Source: Priestia megaterium (GTDB taxonomy: Bacteria; Bacillota; Bacilli; Bacillales; Bacillaceae_H). From it: DNA of 64,000 bases. The translations under genes and the position numbers were made by a program. Positions 40,962 through 49,405 of this stretch are shown here, piece after piece (the stretch's first letter is position 1; each line of letters begins with the position of its first letter). The notes beneath the pieces are model-generated. The model did no database searches, was not told the origin of the DNA, and saw only the letters and a program-made list of their open reading frames with translations. Location of the stretch: positions 2,385,501 to 2,449,500 of the forward strand of contig NZ_CP023317.1 of the NCBI RefSeq assembly GCF_009497655.1, written 5' to 3'.

Positions 40962-42524
40962 ATGAAAGGGAAAAAATGGACAGCTTTAGCTCTAACACTG
41001 CCGCTGGCTGCTAGCTTATCAACAGGCGTTCACGCCGAAACCGTACATAAAGGTAAATCTCCAGCTGCAGATAAAAACGGTGTATTTTATGAGGTGTATG
41101 TAAACTCTTTTTACGATGCAAATAAAGATGGACATGGTGATTTAAAAGGTCTTACACAAAAGCTGGACTATTTAAATGATGGCAATTCTCATACAAAGAA
41201 TGATCTTCAAGTAAACGGGATTTGGATGATGCCGGTCAACCCTTCTCCTAGCTATCATAAATATGATGTAACGGACTATTATAACATTGATCCTCAGTAC
41301 GGAAATCTGCAAGATTTTCGCAAACTGATGAAAGAAGCAGATAAACGAGATGTAAAAGTTATTATGGACCTCGTTGTGAATCATACGAGCAGCGAACACC
41401 CTTGGTTTCAAGCTGCGTTAAAAGATAAAAACAGCAAGTACAGAGATTACTATATTTGGGCTGATAAAGATACCGACTTGAATGAAAAAGGATCTTGGGG
41501 GCAGCAAGTATGGCATAAAGCTCCAAACGGAGAGTTTTTTTATGGAACGTTCTGGGAAGGAATGCCTGACTTAAATTACGATAACCCTGAAGTAAGAAAA
41601 GAAATGATTAATGTCGGAAAGTTTTGGCTAAAGCAAGGCGTTGACGGCTTCCGCTTAGATGCTGCGCTTCATATCTTTAAAGGTCAAACACCTGAAGGCG
41701 CTAAGAAAAATCTCCTGTGGTGGAATGAGTTTAGAGATGCAATGAAAAAAGAAAAACCTAACGTATATCTAACGGGTGAAGTATGGGATCAGCCGGAAGT
41801 AGTAGCTCCTTATTATCAGTCGCTTGATTCCCTATTTAACTTTGATTTAGCAGGAAAAATTGTCAGCTCTGTAAAAGCAGGAAATGATCAAGGAATCGCT
41901 ACTGCAGCAGCGGCAACGGATGAGCTGTTCAAATCATACAATCCAAATAAAATTGACGGCATTTTCTTAACCAACCATGACCAAAATCGCGTCATGAGTG
42001 AGCTGAGCGGCGATGTCAATAAAGCAAAATCAGCTGCTTCTATCTTACTTACGCTTCCTGGCAACCCGTATATTTATTACGGTGAAGAAATCGGCATGAC
42101 TGGTGAAAAGCCTGATGAGTTAATCCGTGAACCGTTCCGCTGGTACGAAGGAAACGGACTTGGACAAACTAGTTGGGAAACACCTGTATACAATACAGGT
42201 GGCAACGGCGTGTCTGTAGAAGCACAAACCAAACAAAAGGACTCTTTGTTAAATCATTACCGTGAAATGATTCGCGTGCGTCAGCAGCACGAAGAGTTAG
42301 TAAAAGGAACGCTTCAATCTATTTCAGTAGACAGTAAAGAAGTTGTTGCTTATAGCCGTACGTATAAAGGCAACTCCATTAGTGTGTATCATAATATTTC
42401 AAATCAACCTGTAAAAGTATCTGTAGCAGCGAAAGGTAAATTAATTTTTGCTAGTGAAAAAGGTGCTAAAAAGGTCAAAAATCAGCTTTTGATTCCGGCG
42501 AATACAACGGTTTTAGTAAAATAA
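40962..42524 (+). CDS. Secreted alpha-amylase (GH13)
   Basis: 520 residues with a Sec signal peptide cut after residue 25 (VHA/ET). The (beta/alpha)8 GH13 motifs are complete: DLVVNHTS (region I), GFRLDAALH with nucleophile Asp233, LTGEVWDQ with acid Glu273, and LTNHDQNR with Asp340. A C-terminal beta domain follows. It hydrolyses starch outside the cell. The ATG at 40962 is preferred over an upstream in-frame GTG because it has an AAAAGGGGATG signal and a proper signal peptide. As recalled, it is almost identical to the P. megaterium amylase. Confidence 0.95.
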   Translation: MKGKKWTALALTLPLAASLSTGVHAETVHKGKSPAADKNGVFYEVYVNSFYDANKDGHGDLKGLTQKLDYLNDGNSHTKNDLQVNGIWMMPVNPSPSYHKYDVTDYYNIDPQYGNLQDFRKLMKEADKRDVKVIMDLVVNHTSSEHPWFQAALKDKNSKYRDYYIWADKDTDLNEKGSWGQQVWHKAPNGEFFYGTFWEGMPDLNYDNPEVRKEMINVGKFWLKQGVDGFRLDAALHIFKGQTPEGAKKNLLWWNEFRDAMKKEKPNVYLTGEVWDQPEVVAPYYQSLDSLFNFDLAGKIVSSVKAGNDQGIATAAAATDELFKSYNPNKIDGIFLTNHDQNRVMSELSGDVNKAKSAASILLTLPGNPYIYYGEEIGMTGEKPDELIREPFRWYEGNGLGQTSWETPVYNTGGNGVSVEAQTKQKDSLLNHYREMIRVRQQHEELVKGTLQSISVDSKEVVAYSRTYKGNSISVYHNISNQPVKVSVAAKGKLIFASEKGAKKVKNQLLIPANTTVLVK

Positions 42525-42527
42525 TTC

Positions 42528-42573
42528 AAAAAACCTCTAAGTAATTACCAGGTAGTCACTTAGAGGTTTTTTT
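42528..42573 (+). terminator. Terminator of the amylase gene
   Basis: AAAAAACCTCTAAGT/ACTTAGAGGTTTTTTT with a 15-base loop that contains a small inner TACC/GGTA stem. Confidence 0.9.
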
Positions 42574-42658
42574 ACCTAGAAGCAATAAAAAAAAGATTCT
42601 TTTTATTTATCTATCAGTTAATATACAACGGGTTTCCTTCATTTCAAGTCCCTAAAAT

Positions 42659-43582
42659 TCAATATTTATCTACCACTGCTCCCAAACTAGCTGCTTTAAC
42701 ATATAGTTTGTTTTTCAAAGAAAGCAGTTCTTCTTTTGTTCCTGTAACAACTACGCCTATAATCAATCCATTTTTCTGTCTGTTTTTTAAATTTTTCACT
42801 TCTCCTGGATCTGTTTTTTGGAGCTCATTTAAAAAGTCTGCTTCTGTTTTAATTTTAGTAGTCGTTAGTTTTGCTCCTAGTTGTGGTGATGGTTTAGAAA
42901 TACCTAATAGCCATCGCCCATTTTCTGGATTGTTTCTGTAACCAGTAGACTTTCCATAGTTATCTACCCAATACCACGTTTGGTGAGTAGATGTAGGCAG
43001 CATCTTTTGTACTTCTTTCAATGTGTAATTTTTATTGAGAGATATGGCCATCTCCATGTATTTATCATTTGGATATTTTTTAATCATGTCAAAGTCATTC
43101 GCATACAACTTATATTTGTATTTGGGTACGTAAAATAACATCTCACGTTGCCCATTAGGAATATGATAAACTGTCGTTTCATTGACAATTGTACTACTCA
43201 TGGAGAATGATGCATTCAAGTTTCCGAGTAAATCATACGTTATTTCTTCTGTATCCCAAGGTATCACTTTGTTTTCAATAACTTTAAATACTTCACTCTT
43301 AATAGTCCCCTTTAAAACTCCAATTGAAATTGTATCTGTACTAGTAAATGTATTTGGAGACATCCTCACATAATTTTCTGTGATTAACCGATCAGCAATT
43401 TTTTCTCCTTGTGTGTTAATAAAGTAATTATTCCCTTTTACAAATATACCAATAATAAAGCTGACTACGAGTGCGGAGATAAAAATTGTTCGTGAAATTG
43501 CTCTATACTTTGCTTTTCTAAGTGTTCTATGTAAAGACTTTCCATCAAAAATAGAATCTAACTCATCATTCGTTTTCTTCAT
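42659..43582 (-). CDS. Anti-sigma factor with Sigma_reg_N/Sigma_reg_C-type domains
   Basis: 307 residues from the ATG at 43582 (GGAGAGAATGTA upstream). The N-terminal cytoplasmic part (about 1-35) is followed by one membrane helix (about 32-52, TIFISALVVSFIIGIFV). The large extracytoplasmic part has a WYWVDNYG segment and ends in an AASLGAVVDKY domain resembling the sigma-factor regulator C-terminal family. The start lies 17 bases inside the preceding sigma gene, so the two are co-translated. It presumably holds the sigma factor at the membrane until a surface signal arrives. Confidence 0.72.
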   Translation of the reverse strand: MKKTNDELDSIFDGKSLHRTLRKAKYRAISRTIFISALVVSFIIGIFVKGNNYFINTQGEKIADRLITENYVRMSPNTFTSTDTISIGVLKGTIKSEVFKVIENKVIPWDTEEITYDLLGNLNASFSMSSTIVNETTVYHIPNGQREMLFYVPKYKYKLYANDFDMIKKYPNDKYMEMAISLNKNYTLKEVQKMLPTSTHQTWYWVDNYGKSTGYRNNPENGRWLLGISKPSPQLGAKLTTTKIKTEADFLNELQKTDPGEVKNLKNRQKNGLIIGVVVTGTKEELLSLKNKLYVKAASLGAVVDKY

Positions 43583-44072
43583 TACATTCTCTCCTATACA
43601 TCTCTTTAAATGTTTTTCTAGCACGAGCTAAATATGTTTTCACAGCCTCAGGTTTCATATCTACATATTCCGCAATTTGTTTATATGACCACTCTAGCTC
43701 GTATTTTAAAAGAAGCAGTTGCTTAAAGGTGGGAGACAACTTTTGAAGTATACTTCTTACTAGAAGCTGATTTTCTTGTACAATCATTATCTCTTCAATT
43801 AATCGTTCATTGGTAATAAGGTAATCTTCTACTACCACGTACTGAGATTTTTTGTTCTTTCGACAGTGATCGTAATATAAGTTTATAGCTACTTTAAAAA
43901 GCCATGATTTATATTTATCGGTATCAATCGATTCAAGATGAAGAAGTAGTTTACAAACAGCTTCTTGAAAAATATCTTTAGCTGTTTCTTGGTTTGCACC
44001 TTGTTTAATTAAATATGAGTAAAGTTGATTCATGACAATTTTTAGTTGATCGTTTGATAACCGATTTTTCAA
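43566..44072 (-). CDS. ECF-type RNA polymerase sigma factor
   Basis: 168 residues. Region 2 is at about 20-85 (AKDIFQEAVCKLLLHLESIDTDKYKSWLFKVAINLYYDHCRKNKK) and region 4 at about 105-160 (LSPTFKQLLLLKYELEWSYKQIAEYVDMKPEAVKTYLARARKTF). The start codon is TTG at 44072, eight bases after GGAGG. The gene overlaps that of its membrane anti-sigma factor. ECF systems usually autoregulate; a clear -35/-10 pair was not found upstream. The regulon is unknown. Confidence 0.85.
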   Translation of the reverse strand: MKNRLSNDQLKIVMNQLYSYLIKQGANQETAKDIFQEAVCKLLLHLESIDTDKYKSWLFKVAINLYYDHCRKNKKSQYVVVEDYLITNERLIEEIMIVQENQLLVRSILQKLSPTFKQLLLLKYELEWSYKQIAEYVDMKPEAVKTYLARARKTFKEMYRRECNEENE

Positions 44073-44143
44073 ATGTTTTTCCTCCTTCCTGTCTTATAAC
44101 GTCTGAACAGTGAAAAAGTATACAATTATTTCATATTTTTCTA

Positions 44144-44182
44144 TAAAAAAAGAAAAGTAATTGCTTTTTAGGCAATTACTTT
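44144..44182 (-). terminator. Terminator of the DJ-1 family gene
   Basis: AAAGTAATTGC/GCAATTACTTT with a 7-base loop, followed on the minus strand by TCTTTTTTT. Confidence 0.85.
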
Positions 44183-44283
44183 CTTAAACAAACAATCAAT
44201 TTAGTTAATATAAAACAGAATATAGGTATCTACAAAAATAAAAAAGAAGATTATTGTAATCGACCTTGTATATAATTAGGGAT

Positions 44284-44910
44284 CTATATTGAGCTCATTA
44301 ACTGAAAAAAGTATTCAGACTTCTGAGTTTTATTTAAGATATACCATGAATCTAATGTATTTGATGCGAATACATCTAATTTTTTTAATACGTCCCTCGC
44401 GAATTCTAGAGGTGCTATTCCTGAAGCAGTAATCATGTTATTATCGGATACTACAGGTCCACCCTCATACAACTTCTCCCCTTTATAGTTGGGACAGACC
44501 ATTTTTGTATATTCTAAGTTATTAAGCGTATGCTTTCTAGAATCTAAGTATCCACTATTTGCAAGGGCATCAGTAGCACCACAAATTGCAGCTACAATAG
44601 TACCAAGCTCTAAAACTTCCCCAACTTTTTTCAATATAGGTTGATGAATCTCCTCACTCCATGTATTTCCTCCCGGTAGAATTAAAAGATCTTTATCCAA
44701 AAGAGTGCACTCATCAAGAGAAATATCCGGCTGTATACTCAGCCCCCCCATTGTTTTAATAATTTCTTTATTAACTCCTACCGTCATTACTTTTAAAGGG
44801 GCTAAACCTTGTCTGAAATATCTTCCTGAATTTAGTTCAGCAATTAAATATCCATACTCCCAATCTGACATTGTGTTAAATACATAAATATAAACTTTTT
44901 TAGTTTGCAT
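44284..44910 (-). CDS. DJ-1/PfpI family protein
   Basis: 208 residues. The nucleophile elbow is AAICGATDAL with Cys110; the oxyanion-side acid and ILPGG loop are near 77-82, and DNNMITASGIAPLEFA closes the fold. The family includes glyoxalase III and chaperone-like proteins; a type 1 glutamine amidotransferase-like designation is common for this subgroup. No partner is evident: the next plus-strand element is an isochorismatase pseudogene. Confidence 0.82.
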   Translation of the reverse strand: MQTKKVYIYVFNTMSDWEYGYLIAELNSGRYFRQGLAPLKVMTVGVNKEIIKTMGGLSIQPDISLDECTLLDKDLLILPGGNTWSEEIHQPILKKVGEVLELGTIVAAICGATDALANSGYLDSRKHTLNNLEYTKMVCPNYKGEKLYEGGPVVSDNNMITASGIAPLEFARDVLKKLDVFASNTLDSWYILNKTQKSEYFFQLMSSI

Positions 44911-44993
44911 ACTAAGCCTCCAGAACTGACGTTCTCTATATTATACCATTTCAAAGACATATATTTATAAAAAATTAAAATATTCAGAAAATA

Positions 44994-45293
44994 ATTAAAA
45001 GGATTGAGAATCATTTGAAAGAAAACAAAATAGAAAAAGTCTTAATAGTAGGATTAACAACTCCACATTATGTATCAACTACTACTCCAATGAGTGATAA
45101 TTTAGGATTTGAAACGTAGCTCGTATCAGATGCCACAGCTACATTTGCAATAAAAGGAGAAGATAATGCATATTATCCAGCTGAACAAATACATACTGTG
45201 TCATTAGCAACTTTAGATAATGAGTTTGCCAAAGTTTTAACAACTGAAGAATTGATCAAAAAGTTAAATTTGACTGAAGCAATACAATCATAA
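44994..45293 (+). pseudogene. Isochorismatase-family hydrolase remnant
   Basis: About 100 codons in one frame match the C-terminal half of isochorismatase/cysteine hydrolases: IEKVLIVGLTTPHYVSTTT, DNLGFET, then LVSDATATFAIKG and HTVSLATLDNEFAKVL. In active enzymes the catalytic Cys is in HCVST; here it is Tyr. A TAG stop (45117-45119) interrupts the frame where FETYLVSDA is expected. The N-terminal half is missing. Confidence 0.75.
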
Positions 45294-45353
45294 GATCTTT
45301 ATTTTAACTGTATATCTTCTACAAGTGGAGTTACCATAATGTGACTTTTAGGA

Positions 45354-45388
45354 ATAAAAAAAGAACCCTTGTAAAATTAGGGTTCTGA
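45354..45388 (-). terminator. Terminator of the 39-residue gene
   Basis: AGAACCCT/AGGGTTCT with a 9-base loop, followed on the minus strand by TTTTTTT. Confidence 0.8.
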
Positions 45389-45454
45389 TTAAGATTTATT
45401 ATTTGTGGTATGCAGTCTTTTACAACCATATAGCTACTTAAGCCTAATTAATGG

Positions 45455-45574
45455 TTATTGTAAGTTACTTTTAACATGTAATAATAAATTTATAAATTCC
45501 CAAATCGCTAATACCACGCCTAATATCAACAAAAATAAACAAATTGAAGAGAAAAGTTGTTGTATCAATTTCAC
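45455..45574 (-). CDS. 39-residue single-pass membrane peptide
   Basis: The start is GTG at 45574 with AAAGGAGCAAAGTGAT upstream; the overlapping ATG is out of frame and stops at once. The peptide reads MKLIQQLFSSICLFLLI... (GTG start), with a hydrophobic stretch from about residue 7 to 32 and a short polar end (HVKSNLQ). It has its own terminator at 45354-45388. The size and shape recall type I toxins or small membrane regulators, but no antisense RNA was recognised. Confidence 0.55.
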   Translation of the reverse strand: MKLIQQLFSSICLFLLILGVVLAIWEFINLLLHVKSNLQ

Positions 45575-45666
45575 ATCACTTTGCTCCTTTAATTAGATAA
45601 GTCCCGTATCACTTAGGTCTTTTATAAAACAAGTTTTTTCATGAGCAGTATGAAGTAGAAATAATA

Positions 45667-46224
45667 TCACGACTCATTTTTATTTCTTTTCACCTTGTAG
45701 AAAATGAAGCATAAAAGGGGAATAGCGACTAATGGTAGTACGATAGACAAGTGTTGATGTAACCAAATTAACACTAATTTGATTCCAATTTTTTGGTTAA
45801 ACTTATAAACCATAAAAGTCCAACCGCCCGAATATAAGGAAGATGCTAAAAAGTTAGCTAGCAAGTATTTTTTTATCGGAAACTTTAAAATTCCGGCTAT
45901 ATAATGAATAGGGTGTCGAACTCCAGGTACAAAAAAAGCTAACATAATCGCCCCAGCCCCAAAACGATCAAGTAGCTTTTCGGCTTTTTGTAACCATTTC
46001 TTCGCCATCCATTTTTCAATTAGAGGCACCTGTCTAAAGAATCTTCCTACTAGAAAGAACCATAGAAAAGCTATAAAGAGTGTAATCCAAGACGATATCC
46101 ACACTACATAAGGGTTGATGCCCTTAGAAGCCCAGATACCGACTTGAGTTAGCATTAGAACATCATCAGAAATAGGCGTAAACATAATTTCTACTGATAG
46201 TCTAATTAGTTCATAAATCTTCAT
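45667..46224 (-). CDS. DedA/VTT-family membrane protein
   Basis: 185 residues with about four to five membrane segments. The VTT core is present: an amphipathic re-entrant start (SDDVLMLTQVGIWASKG), GRFFRQVPLIEKW, and RFGAGAIMLAFFVPGVRHPIHYIAGILKFPI with the conserved G-x-x-x-G/R region. DedA proteins flip or transport phospholipids or undecaprenyl phosphate and protect against cationic peptides. The gene overlaps the end of the histidine kinase gene by 14 bases, so its expression is tied to the two-component system. Confidence 0.82.
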   Translation of the reverse strand: MKIYELIRLSVEIMFTPISDDVLMLTQVGIWASKGINPYVVWISSWITLFIAFLWFFLVGRFFRQVPLIEKWMAKKWLQKAEKLLDRFGAGAIMLAFFVPGVRHPIHYIAGILKFPIKKYLLANFLASSLYSGGWTFMVYKFNQKIGIKLVLIWLHQHLSIVLPLVAIPLLCFIFYKVKRNKNES

Positions 46225-47713
46225 AAATGGTCTCTTTCTCCTTTATATCTTGGTGCAAAGGCAATGCAACATACATCGTTGTCTTGTTTTGCTCGCTTTC
46301 TGCCCATATTTCGCCTTGATGAAGTTCAACAATTCGTTTGGCAATGGAAAGGCCAATTCCCGACCCTACGACTTTGCTAGAGCGTGCTTTATCCATTCGA
46401 TAAAACTTATCAAACAGATGGTTTAATTCCTCAGAAGCAATTTGATCAGTTGTATTAGAAATACGTGCAATGACTTGTTTTTCGTTAGTATAGAGGACTA
46501 TCTCAATATCTCCACTTTCATGACTGTATTTTTCAGCATTCGAAAGTAAATTATCGAAAACGCGAATCATTTTCTCAATATCTATGGAGATAAAGACAGC
46601 ATCATTGGGAATATCTACTTTTACAGAGAGCCCACGATTTTCAAACATAGGGGTATACTCTCCTACAAGCTGATATAACACCCCACTTAAATCGACTTCT
46701 TGAAATTGCATGTCTACGTCAGGTAGGGACAACTTCGTATATTCGAATAGTTCATCCAATAAATTTTTCAATTTGAATGAAATACCGTAGGTGGTTTGAA
46801 TATATTGCTCCAGCTCTTCACTATTTTTATACTGTTTATCTTTCAAGAGTGTTAGATATCCAATAATAGAGGTCAATGGAGTTCGTAAATCATGCGAGAG
46901 ATTTGTAATTAATTCATTTTTGGCTTGTTCCACTTTACGTTCTTTTTCAAAACGTTGCCTCATTTGTTCGGTCATCCAATTGATGTTTTTAGCTAAGAAT
47001 GACAGTTCATTTTTTCCTTTCACCGGAATGGAATACGTCCAGTCCTTGTTCACAATCCTGTTGATTCCCTCTTCAATCTGCTTAATGTACCGTGTAATAG
47101 GCCTTGTCCATAATAAAAACAAGACAAAAAAGATGAGCACACTACCTCCAAGTCCCATATAGACTTGATAAATATATCTATTCGGACTGAAAATAGGATC
47201 AAAAGAAGGTCCTTCAATAACGAGGTATCCGATATCATCTTGAAGGGAAAGGAGCGATATAAAAGAAGAATAATGTGCATTAAATGATTGATTACCCGTA
47301 GATTCAGCTGCAAGCTTTTGTTTGAGTAAATACTTTATATTGGTACTTTTTATTTTTTTGTTATTTGAATGAAAAAGAACGTCTCCTTTGGCATTTGCTA
47401 CTAAGAACCCTAAATTAGGATGAGCATCCGTTATAGGATTTAGCGTTGAAGCAATGTTATCTATATCATCTAAGCTCATGTTCTTCTCTTCGATTGAATG
47501 AGTGAGCTGAACAAGGAGCTTTCTAATCGTCTCTTCCTCTTTTTGTTGCTCTATTTGTTGGTTACGGATATCCCCAAATTGGGGATTTATGAAGATAAAA
47601 AGAAAAAAGCTAAGGATAGATACAATCAAGGAGATAATAAAAATAAGGAATAATTTTGTGTTCAAATTAACTGATGGTCGTCCAATTTTGTCTGCATTAT
47701 TTCTCGTTTTCAT
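46211..47713 (-). CDS. Sensor histidine kinase
   Basis: 500 residues. TM1 at about 20-42, an extracytoplasmic sensor region (about 45-180), TM2 at about 184-203, a HAMP domain, then HisKA with phospho-accepting His274 in NLSHDLRTPLTSIIGY and an ATPase domain (N box SNAEKYS, G boxes GSGIGLS). It phosphorylates the response regulator encoded just upstream, whose stop overlaps this start (ATGA). The signal is unknown; the DedA and methyltransferase genes in the operon point to membrane or envelope stress. Confidence 0.92.
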   Translation of the reverse strand: MKTRNNADKIGRPSVNLNTKLFLIFIISLIVSILSFFLFIFINPQFGDIRNQQIEQQKEEETIRKLLVQLTHSIEEKNMSLDDIDNIASTLNPITDAHPNLGFLVANAKGDVLFHSNNKKIKSTNIKYLLKQKLAAESTGNQSFNAHYSSFISLLSLQDDIGYLVIEGPSFDPIFSPNRYIYQVYMGLGGSVLIFFVLFLLWTRPITRYIKQIEEGINRIVNKDWTYSIPVKGKNELSFLAKNINWMTEQMRQRFEKERKVEQAKNELITNLSHDLRTPLTSIIGYLTLLKDKQYKNSEELEQYIQTTYGISFKLKNLLDELFEYTKLSLPDVDMQFQEVDLSGVLYQLVGEYTPMFENRGLSVKVDIPNDAVFISIDIEKMIRVFDNLLSNAEKYSHESGDIEIVLYTNEKQVIARISNTTDQIASEELNHLFDKFYRMDKARSSKVVGSGIGLSIAKRIVELHQGEIWAESEQNKTTMYVALPLHQDIKEKETIYEDL

Positions 47714-48396
47714 GCTTTATAGCCTACGCCCCATACAGTCTGAATATAGATTGGCTTTTTAGGGTTCTCTTCTATTTTGTCTCTAATTTTTGTCATATGG
47801 ACCATAATCGTATTATCCGACTTATAAAAAGGTTCTTTCCATACAGTTTCATAAATCTGTTGAATACTAAATACTTGTCCTTGATGCTGAAGTAACAAAG
47901 AGAGAATTTGAAATTCTTTAGGAGTTAAACGAACCTCTTGATCTCTTACAAACACTTCATTTGTCCTTCCGTCCACTTTTAAGTCTCCCTTTTCTAAGAA
48001 GTGGGAAGAAACCTCTCTTTCAGGCGCCATATAGTATCGACGAAGTTGAGATTTTACACGCGCCATCAGTTCTAATGGGTTAAAGGGCTTTGTAACATAG
48101 TCTTCTGCTCCACTGGCCAGACCGTGAATTTTATCCATATCTTCTGATTTAGCTGATAAAAAAATAATGGGCATGGTATATTCTTCTCTGATTTTTAAGC
48201 AAGTATCTATCCCATTCATCCCTGGCATCATCACATCTAGAATAATCAGGTCAATTTTTTGTTTTTTTAACATATCCATAGCTGTTGCAGCATCCGGTAC
48301 ATCTACTACTTGATATCCTTCATTTTTTAAATAAATGGACATAAGATTTCTGATTTCGTCTTCATCGTCGACAATAAGGATGGTTCTTTCTGACAT
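47710..48396 (-). CDS. OmpR-family response regulator
   Basis: 228 residues. The receiver domain has the acidic pair Asp10/Asp11, phospho-acceptor Asp54 in LDVMMPG, a Thr/Ser switch (FLSAKSEDMDK) and Lys in VTKPF. The C-terminal winged helix ends with TIMVHMTKIRDKIEENPKKPIYIQTVWGVGYK. Direct repeats of CTTAA about 60-95 bases upstream of the first gene of the operon look like its binding sites, giving autoregulation. Confidence 0.93.
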   Translation of the reverse strand: MSERTILIVDDEDEIRNLMSIYLKNEGYQVVDVPDAATAMDMLKKQKIDLIILDVMMPGMNGIDTCLKIREEYTMPIIFLSAKSEDMDKIHGLASGAEDYVTKPFNPLELMARVKSQLRRYYMAPEREVSSHFLEKGDLKVDGRTNEVFVRDQEVRLTPKEFQILSLLLQHQGQVFSIQQIYETVWKEPFYKSDNTIMVHMTKIRDKIEENPKKPIYIQTVWGVGYKA

Positions 48397-48452
48397 GTTT
48401 CTTCACGCTTTCTATTCTTAAATTCAATATAAACTAGAGAACAGGAGTAGGA

Positions 48453-49010
48453 TTAGTTATTACATACGAATACATAAGCTGGTGGAACATTTCTATACAC
48501 TTTTTCATACTGAATCGTAGTAAAAAAGGATTTAAAGAAAGAGCGTTTTACTTTCGAATACTGGAATGTAATGAATTTGCCTTCTGGTCCCAGCAAAGAT
48601 CCTGTCTCATGTAAGATCTGTGTAGAAATAGTTCCTGGTAAGCTTGTAAAAGGCAATCCAGATACGATATAGTCTACTTTTTCAATGTCATATTGTTTTA
48701 AATAGTCACTTATATTCTCAGCAGAGTCATGAATAATGTGCACATTCTCGATATGTCCATATTTCTTCTTTAATATGTTATAGAATGTTTCATTGGCTTC
48801 TATCGCTAAGAAAATGGTGTCTTTCCGTTTATTTTGAACAATTTCTTCTGTAAATACGCCTGTTCCTGGACCATATTCAATGATACACGTTATTTCCTTA
48901 AATGGTATAGACTTCATCATTTTCTTAGCTAATGATTTAGAGCTCGGCATAATCGCTCCAACTGCACGCGGGTGTCTCATATATTCTTGAATGAAATGCA
49001 TGGCATTCAT
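48453..49010 (-). CDS. SAM-dependent methyltransferase, phospholipid N-methyltransferase/rRNA-dimethylase-like
   Basis: 185 residues. It opens with PRAVGAIMPSSKSLAKKM, a sequence typical of PmtA-like phosphatidylethanolamine methyltransferases. The SAM-binding motif EYGPGTGVFTEEI is at about 45-57, and SGLPFTSLP replaces the catalytic NPPF/NLPY region of rRNA dimethylases. Substrate lipid or other is uncertain. It is the first gene of an operon with the two-component system and DedA, which favours a membrane-lipid role. Confidence 0.8.
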   Translation of the reverse strand: MNAMHFIQEYMRHPRAVGAIMPSSKSLAKKMMKSIPFKEITCIIEYGPGTGVFTEEIVQNKRKDTIFLAIEANETFYNILKKKYGHIENVHIIHDSAENISDYLKQYDIEKVDYIVSGLPFTSLPGTISTQILHETGSLLGPEGKFITFQYSKVKRSFFKSFFTTIQYEKVYRNVPPAYVFVCNN

Positions 49011-49066
49011 GTATTTCTCCTCGTTTCTTCAGATGATAGGTTATAAGCAGTAGTTTAATGCCAAAA

Positions 49067-49105
49067 CCTTAATAAGATACGAGGAAAAACCTTAACAATT
49101 CTTAA
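49067..49105 (-). promoter_or_regulatory. Direct repeats, probable response-regulator site
   Basis: On the minus strand TTAAGA, TTAAGG and TTAAGG start at 49105, 49095 and 49072; the first two are exactly 10 bp apart and the second and third 23 bp apart. OmpR-family regulators bind such direct repeats. Confidence 0.5.
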
Positions 49106-49236
49106 GAAATACTTATGAAAAGATAACTTTTATAAAGAATCTGAAAGCAAACGTTATTTGCTGGTCTTAAAAAAGGAGGGTATTAACTTAATCTAAACCT
49201 TCAGTCATTCAGAGAAAACAACCTTTTTAGCAAGTA

Positions 49237-49292
49237 AGAAAGGGGTGCTATTAGTTCTTATCCTTTAAGAACTGATAGCACCCCATTTCTTT
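49237..49292. terminator. Long hairpin, probable terminator of the oxidoreductase gene
   Basis: GGGGTGCTAT-T-AGTTCTT pairs with AAGAACT-G-ATAGCACCCC, with AAGAAA and TTTCTT flanks that can extend it. It lies 114 bases after the oxidoreductase stop on the minus strand. Confidence 0.7.
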
Positions 49293-49405
49293 GATTGTAT
49301 ACTTATTAACATAATGTATTTTTTTGGATGTATTTCTCAAATATTTTAAAAATCTTTTATAGTGCGTGATTTTTGACATTAAGAAATCTCAATATAAATT
49401 TCTTA

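Larger units (their letters stand above)
44911..45454. other. Gap holding an isochorismatase remnant and a terminator
   Basis: Apart from the pseudogene (44994-45293) and the terminator at 45354-45388, nothing coding is visible. Confidence 0.6.
49011..49405. other. 395-base region between the methyltransferase and oxidoreductase genes
   Basis: Contains the operon promoter region with direct repeats (49067-49105) and a long hairpin (49237-49292). No gene seen. Confidence 0.55.

Noticed and set aside
44073-44143. ECF autoregulatory promoter before the sigma gene
   Set aside because: A TGAAAT and a CGTT were seen but the distance (about 26 bases) is wrong, and the alternative -35 is a poor match.
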